A DNA stretch of 60,212 nucleotides from Alphaproteobacteria bacterium. Its GTDB lineage: Bacteria > Pseudomonadota > Alphaproteobacteria > Bin95. This document shows positions 57,026 through 60,212 of the stretch, one piece after another (position 1 is the first letter of the stretch; the number at the start of each line of letters is the position of its first letter). A program made the position numbers and the translations under genes. The notes below the pieces were generated by a model. That model was not told the DNA's origin and searched no databases. It saw only the letters and a list, made by a program, of their open reading frames with translations. The DNA lies in assembly GCA_030833925.1 (NCBI GenBank), contig JAURGE010000003.1, forward strand, positions 60,013-120,224, given 5' to 3'.

Positions 57026-57595
57026 TCATCCAATCTTAATAATGTTTTCGGATACAAATTCGTAAGGCGGCACGGCTAAATTAGCTGGGGCCGGTCCTTT
57101 ACGTATTCTTCCTGAAGTGTCGTAGTGTGATCCATGGCAGGGACAAAACCATCCGTCATAATCACCTTTGGCGTCCCCAGTCTTCTGCCCAAGTGGGATA
57201 CAACCGAGGTGAGTGCACACACCAACAATTACAAGCCACTTGGCATCACTGGCTTTTACTCTTTCCGAGTCCGCTTGTGGGTCTGGGAGATCACTAAGAT
57301 TTACGCTTTGCGCTTCTGTGATCTCTTTAGATGTCCGATGTCGGATAAAAGTCGGTTTTCCGCGCCAAACTACAGTGATTGATTGCCCCTCCCCGACTGA
57401 TGCTACATTTACTTCAGTTGAGGCTAGGGCAAGAGTATCTGCTGCAGGGCGCAGGTTGGATAGAAAAGGCCAAACCGCAGCGGCTGTTCCAACGGCTGCC
57501 ATTGCGCCAGTGGCCATGAAAAGAAAGTCTCGCCGACCTTCATCCATCCCACTATCGGCATCATGATGCCCGTCGGCGTGTACCGGCTCCGACAT
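57026..57595 (-). CDS. petA: Rieske iron-sulfur protein (bc1 complex)
   Basis: This 2Fe-2S subunit (189 aa) is anchored by an uncleaved N-terminal helix and exported by Tat: [21 protein letters not shown]. The cluster ligands are in CTHLGCIP and CPCHGSHYD, joined by the disulfide cysteines. It moves electrons from quinol at cytochrome b to cytochrome c1. It is the first gene of petABC; trmL is divergent across 128 to 158 bases. Confidence 0.97.
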   Translation of the reverse strand: MSEPVHADGHHDADSGMDEGRRDFLFMATGAMAAVGTAAAVWPFLSNLRPAADTLALASTEVNVASVGEGQSITVVWRGKPTFIRHRTSKEITEAQSVNLSDLPDPQADSERVKASDAKWLVIVGVCTHLGCIPLGQKTGDAKGDYDGWFCPCHGSHYDTSGRIRKGPAPANLAVPPYEFVSENIIKIG

Positions 57596-57753
57596 AGAGA
57601 GTTACCTCACAAAAAGGAAAAAACTTATGGTTAGACTTAGCCCAGCCACACATCCGAGCCCAACCCGTTTAGAGGCCGAGCGTCACTATGACGCGCGATT
57701 GCCAGAACGCAAAAATAAGATAAATGTTTTTTGAAAAGAAGTCATTACAAACC

Positions 57754-58203
57754 ATGCGCATCGCTTTGATTCAGCCTGAAATTCCTCAAAATGTGGGAGC
57801 CATTCTTCGACTTTCTGTATGTCTAGGGGTCAATGTCGATCTGATTGGCCCCATGGGATTTGTTTTATCCAACAAAAGGCTGAAGCGGGCGGGTATGGAT
57901 TACATAGACCTTGCAAGGATAACTCACTTCGACAGCCTCGAACATTTTCTCCGAGATAATAAGGGTCGTCTGTTGCTGTTCACAACGCAGGGCGATGTTG
58001 GAGCATACGATTTTACTTTTGCAGAGGGGGACGTGTTAGCTTTTGGATCAGAGTCAATGGGCGCTCCAGCACTTGCCCATTCATCGGCAGCAGCCCGATT
58101 GGCTTTGCCAATGTGCGAGGGTGCGCGTTCGCTTAACCTGGCTACCGCAGCAGCTTTGGCACTTGGCGAGGCGCTTCGCCAAACAGGTGGACTGCCCGCA
58201 TAA
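57754..58203 (+). CDS. trmL: tRNA (cytidine(34)-2'-O)-methyltransferase TrmL-like (SpoU family)
   Basis: This SPOUT methyltransferase (149 aa from the ATG at 57754) modifies the wobble base of t[22 protein letters not shown] is the start of the family, [19 protein letters not shown] follows, and the knot contains [14 protein letters not shown] and [26 protein letters not shown] ([11 protein letters not shown]). The frame is open ten codons upstream to an ATG at 57724. hemF follows on the same strand, 22 bases later, an arrangement common beside petABC. Confidence 0.92.
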   Translation: MRIALIQPEIPQNVGAILRLSVCLGVNVDLIGPMGFVLSNKRLKRAGMDYIDLARITHFDSLEHFLRDNKGRLLLFTTQGDVGAYDFTFAEGDVLAFGSESMGAPALAHSSAAARLALPMCEGARSLNLATAAALALGEALRQTGGLPA

Positions 58204-58225
58204 AATAGAAAGGCTGTCATCTAGC

Positions 58226-59110
58226 ATGCTTAAAATTGAGAAGCGCAAAACTGAAGCAAAGGCATGGTTCGAGACCTTGCGGGACCGGATTTGTGCCTCT
58301 TTTGAGATCATAGAGGATCAATTAGTGGGTGGCCTGCATGGAGACCGTCCTCCTGGTCGATTTGAGCAAACAGCCTGGACGCGTAAGGCAAAAAATGATG
58401 ACCCGAATTCAGGTCCTGGTGGTGGCGGTGTGATGTCGGTAATGCGTGGGCGCGTCTTTGAGAAAGTGGGTGTTAATGTGTCGACAGTGTTCGGCGAGTT
58501 TTCTGATGCTTTCCGAGGGCAGATCCCAGGCACAAGCGACGATCCTTCTTTCTGGGCGAGTGGAATTTCGTTGGTTGCCCACATGAACAGCCCGCATGTG
58601 CCGGCAGTCCATATGAATACCCGCCATATTGTGACCAGCAAGGCTTGGTTTGGTGGCGGCGCAGATCTGACACCTATGTTTCCTGAGGCGCATAAGGCAG
58701 ATGGCGAGCGTTTTCATGCGGCCTTCGAGGCCGCGTGCAACCGGGCTAACCCTGGCTATTACAAACGCTTTAAGGAGTGGTGCGATGAGTATTTTTTCTT
58801 GCCGCATCGCAATGAGCCTCGAGGGCTTGGCGGGATATTTTTTGATGGCTTAGATAGTGGTGATTGGGATGCTGACTTCGCCTTTGTGCATGATGTTGGC
58901 GAAACATTTTTGGACGTTTACCCAAAAATTGTACGTGACCAAATGGATCGATTGTGGACGCAAGCAGACCGAGAGCAACAATTAGTCCGGCGAGGTCGTT
59001 ATGTAGAATTTAATTTACTGCACGACCGTGGAACTAAATTTGGTCTTATGACAGGCGGAAATACCGAGGCGATACTGATGTCGATGCCTCCGGAAGTTAA
59101 ATGGCCCTAA
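58226..59110 (+). CDS. hemF: Oxygen-dependent coproporphyrinogen III oxidase
   Basis: HemF oxidatively decarboxylates coproporphyrinogen III to protoporphyrinogen IX with oxygen. The 294-residue product has [55 protein letters not shown] and [13 protein letters not shown], all of the family. The start is the ATG at 58226 with AAAGG upstream; an overlapping frame reaches back into trmL but is not used. Its need for oxygen fits the aerobic respiratory genes next door. Confidence 0.96.
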   Translation: MLKIEKRKTEAKAWFETLRDRICASFEIIEDQLVGGLHGDRPPGRFEQTAWTRKAKNDDPNSGPGGGGVMSVMRGRVFEKVGVNVSTVFGEFSDAFRGQIPGTSDDPSFWASGISLVAHMNSPHVPAVHMNTRHIVTSKAWFGGGADLTPMFPEAHKADGERFHAAFEAACNRANPGYYKRFKEWCDEYFFLPHRNEPRGLGGIFFDGLDSGDWDADFAFVHDVGETFLDVYPKIVRDQMDRLWTQADREQQLVRRGRYVEFNLLHDRGTKFGLMTGGNTEAILMSMPPEVKWP

Positions 59111-59190
59111 CCAATTTTGTTGGGCTGCTGGTTCTCATTACATAAGTGAAGCAGTGGAAGTGAAAAATTCTCATCTTACTCCGCCAGTTT

Positions 59191-59218
59191 AAAATGTTTC
59201 ACAGTGACGAAGTGAAAC
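59191..59218 (-). terminator. Possible terminator of the lipoprotein gene
   Basis: On the minus strand GTTTCAC-(9 bases)-GTGAAAC lies one base after the stop and is followed by ATTTT. The 7-bp stem is short, so the call is modest. Confidence 0.45.
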
Positions 59219-59890
59219 TCACTGGATATTGAAAAATATTGATGGGTCCGTGTGTTCATAAACTCCCCCTTTCATCTGCAAAGAAATTCTGCTGGGAACG
59301 TCACTTTCGTAAATCGCGTGGTGAATTCCTTGAATTTCTACAGATCCAGTAAAGACACGGAGTCCTGACTTATCGTTGTTCCGAATTTTCATCAGTAGAG
59401 GCTGGTGAGGATCGGGAGATAACATCATATTTAAGTCGGTAAATTGGGTCTTAAAAGATGGGAAATTATCTGTTGTTCCCAATGAAAGTTTGTACGGAAA
59501 CCGTTCTTTAAGCGTTGGATTAGTGGTTTCTTGAATATAAAGAACCCATGGTTCTTTGCTGCCTGATTTCATTTCATTCCCTAATACCACGGGCAGATTT
59601 CCCGAAACTTTGATCTCCAGACCCATCATAGATTTCGAAATTTCAAAATCTTCTACATCGAAGTAATTTTCTATGATTTCTTCGTATTTCCTTATCTCAT
59701 CTCGAGTATTTTCATCGTCACCCAAAACCTGCAGCACCGCAGCAAAGGGGACGGTTACCATTTCTCCAGAAATGCTTTTTTTTATGTCTGACGTTTTTAC
59801 CTTTGTTTCAACAATCTCAGACTTGCATCCAACCAGGGTAGCTACCACCGCAATACAAGTTAAAAATTTAAAAATTTTCATCATTCCCAT
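59219..59890 (-). CDS. Lipoprotein of unknown function
   Basis: The 223-residue protein has a lipoprotein signal: basic start, hydrophobic segment and lipobox LVGC with the acceptor cysteine near residue 22 (KIFKFLTCIAVVATLVGCKSE). The mature part is rich in K, E, S and T, with no motif I recognise. Its coding sequence looks more AT-rich than most neighbours. It sits just upstream of a possible terminator and downstream, on the same strand, of glmS. A family assignment is not possible from sequence alone. Confidence 0.75.
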   Translation of the reverse strand: MGMMKIFKFLTCIAVVATLVGCKSEIVETKVKTSDIKKSISGEMVTVPFAAVLQVLGDDENTRDEIRKYEEIIENYFDVEDFEISKSMMGLEIKVSGNLPVVLGNEMKSGSKEPWVLYIQETTNPTLKERFPYKLSLGTTDNFPSFKTQFTDLNMMLSPDPHQPLLMKIRNNDKSGLRVFTGSVEIQGIHHAIYESDVPSRISLQMKGGVYEHTDPSIFFNIQ

Positions 59891-59916
59891 AGATCTAATA
59901 GTTTCTATAGAAAAAC

Positions 59917-60212
59917 CTACTCGACAGTGACCGATTTTGCCAAATTTCGGGGCTGATCAACATCTGTTCCTTTGGCTATAGCCGCAAAGTAAGCCAGTAG
60001 CTGGATTGGAGCTGCATAGACTATAGGGGCCACGAATGGATCACATGATGGCATCTCTATTGTATGAGTGGCGTACTCCCCAGCTTCATTGATACCATTG
60101 GCGTCTGAAATCAGGATTGCCTTGCCTCCGCGGGCTACTAATTGATGCAAGTTAGAAGCAGTTTTTTCAAAAAGGCTGTCATAGGGAGCAACCACGATAA
60201 CTGGTACGGCCT
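59917..60212 (-). CDS. glmS: Glutamine-fructose-6-phosphate aminotransferase, C-terminal part (partial)
   Basis: The minus-strand frame is open to the window edge and ends TDVDQPRNLAKSVTVE, the invariant GlmS C-terminus. VVAPYDSLFEKTASNLHQL, GKAILISD, and DPFVAPIVYAAPIQLLAYFA match the last SIS domain. GlmS makes glucosamine-6-phosphate for peptidoglycan and lipopolysaccharide. Only about the last 98 codons are inside the window; the rest lies beyond base 60212. Confidence 0.95.
   Translation of the reverse strand, partial: AVPVIVVAPYDSLFEKTASNLHQLVARGGKAILISDANGINEAGEYATHTIEMPSCDPFVAPIVYAAPIQLLAYFAAIAKGTDVDQPRNLAKSVTVE

Noticed and set aside
58043-58225. An N-terminal extension of hemF overlapping trmL
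   Set aside because: The extension is the antiphase reading of trmL and HemF family similarity begins at the ATG at 58226.

Overview
The window reads as chromosomal DNA of an aerobic, probably marine or aquatic, free-living alphaproteobacterium of Rhodospirillales-like type. The evidence is gene order and protein families: a ctaC-ctaD-ctaB-small protein-ctaG-ctaE-DUF983-SURF1 oxidase operon divergent from tldD, petABC next to trmL and hemF, aroK-aroB-corC divergent from a xerD cluster, CarD and RpoH, ETF-QO followed by a TPR protein and ispE, and an RNase E with a large acidic insertion. Base composition is roughly even. I see no tRNA or rRNA gene, insertion sequence, prophage or CRISPR array. 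The exact genus cannot be fixed from the sequence alone.

Layout: 1-6.7 kb holds ispZ, glnS, a TauE-type exporter, a hydantoinase, MsrP and an enoyl-CoA hydratase/isomerase. At 6.8-8.1 kb lies a GrdB/PrdB-like protein broken by an in-frame TGA. From 8.3 to 18.2 kb come a quinone oxidoreductase, an aminotransferase/CMD pair, RNase E, an acyl-CoA synthetase, a DEAD-box helicase and an HNH nuclease. From 18.2 to 26.2 kb come an Atm1-type ABC exporter, hemW-rdgB-rph, a DUF1674 (SdhAF4) protein, a HAD hydrolase and an M17 aminopeptidase. The cytochrome c oxidase operon occupies 26.2-32.2 kb. Then follow tldD, a nitronate monooxygenase, a family 4 UDG, and an ETF-QO/TPR/ispE run that leads into a second TGA-interrupted gene (40.35-42.08 kb, UGSC motif). 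The rest holds an MFS transporter, an M32 peptidase, corC-aroB-aroK, xerD and its companions, rpoH, carD, the methionine salvage pair mtnA/mtnP, the bc1 complex, trmL, hemF, a lipoprotein and the 3' end of glmS.

The main result is that two genes normally split or mis-called are very probably selenoproteins. In each, a single in-frame TGA sits in a redox motif (U-P-N-C and C-U-G-S-C). The flanking frame continues the same protein family, and a GC-rich hairpin of bacterial SECIS type follows directly. In both hairpins the loop begins CGTG, with the loop GU at nucleotides 19-20 after the TGA. This predicts selA, selB, selD and tRNA-Sec elsewhere in the genome. The two proteins are not next to known glycine or proline reductase partners, and their reactions are unknown.

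Most other genes are housekeeping. Respiration is well represented: ETF-QO feeds quinone, the bc1 complex passes electrons to cytochrome c, and the aa3-type oxidase with its assembly factors CtaB, CtaG and SURF1 reduces oxygen. Two genes shorter than 60 codons (28575-28748 and 48123-48266) are also called.
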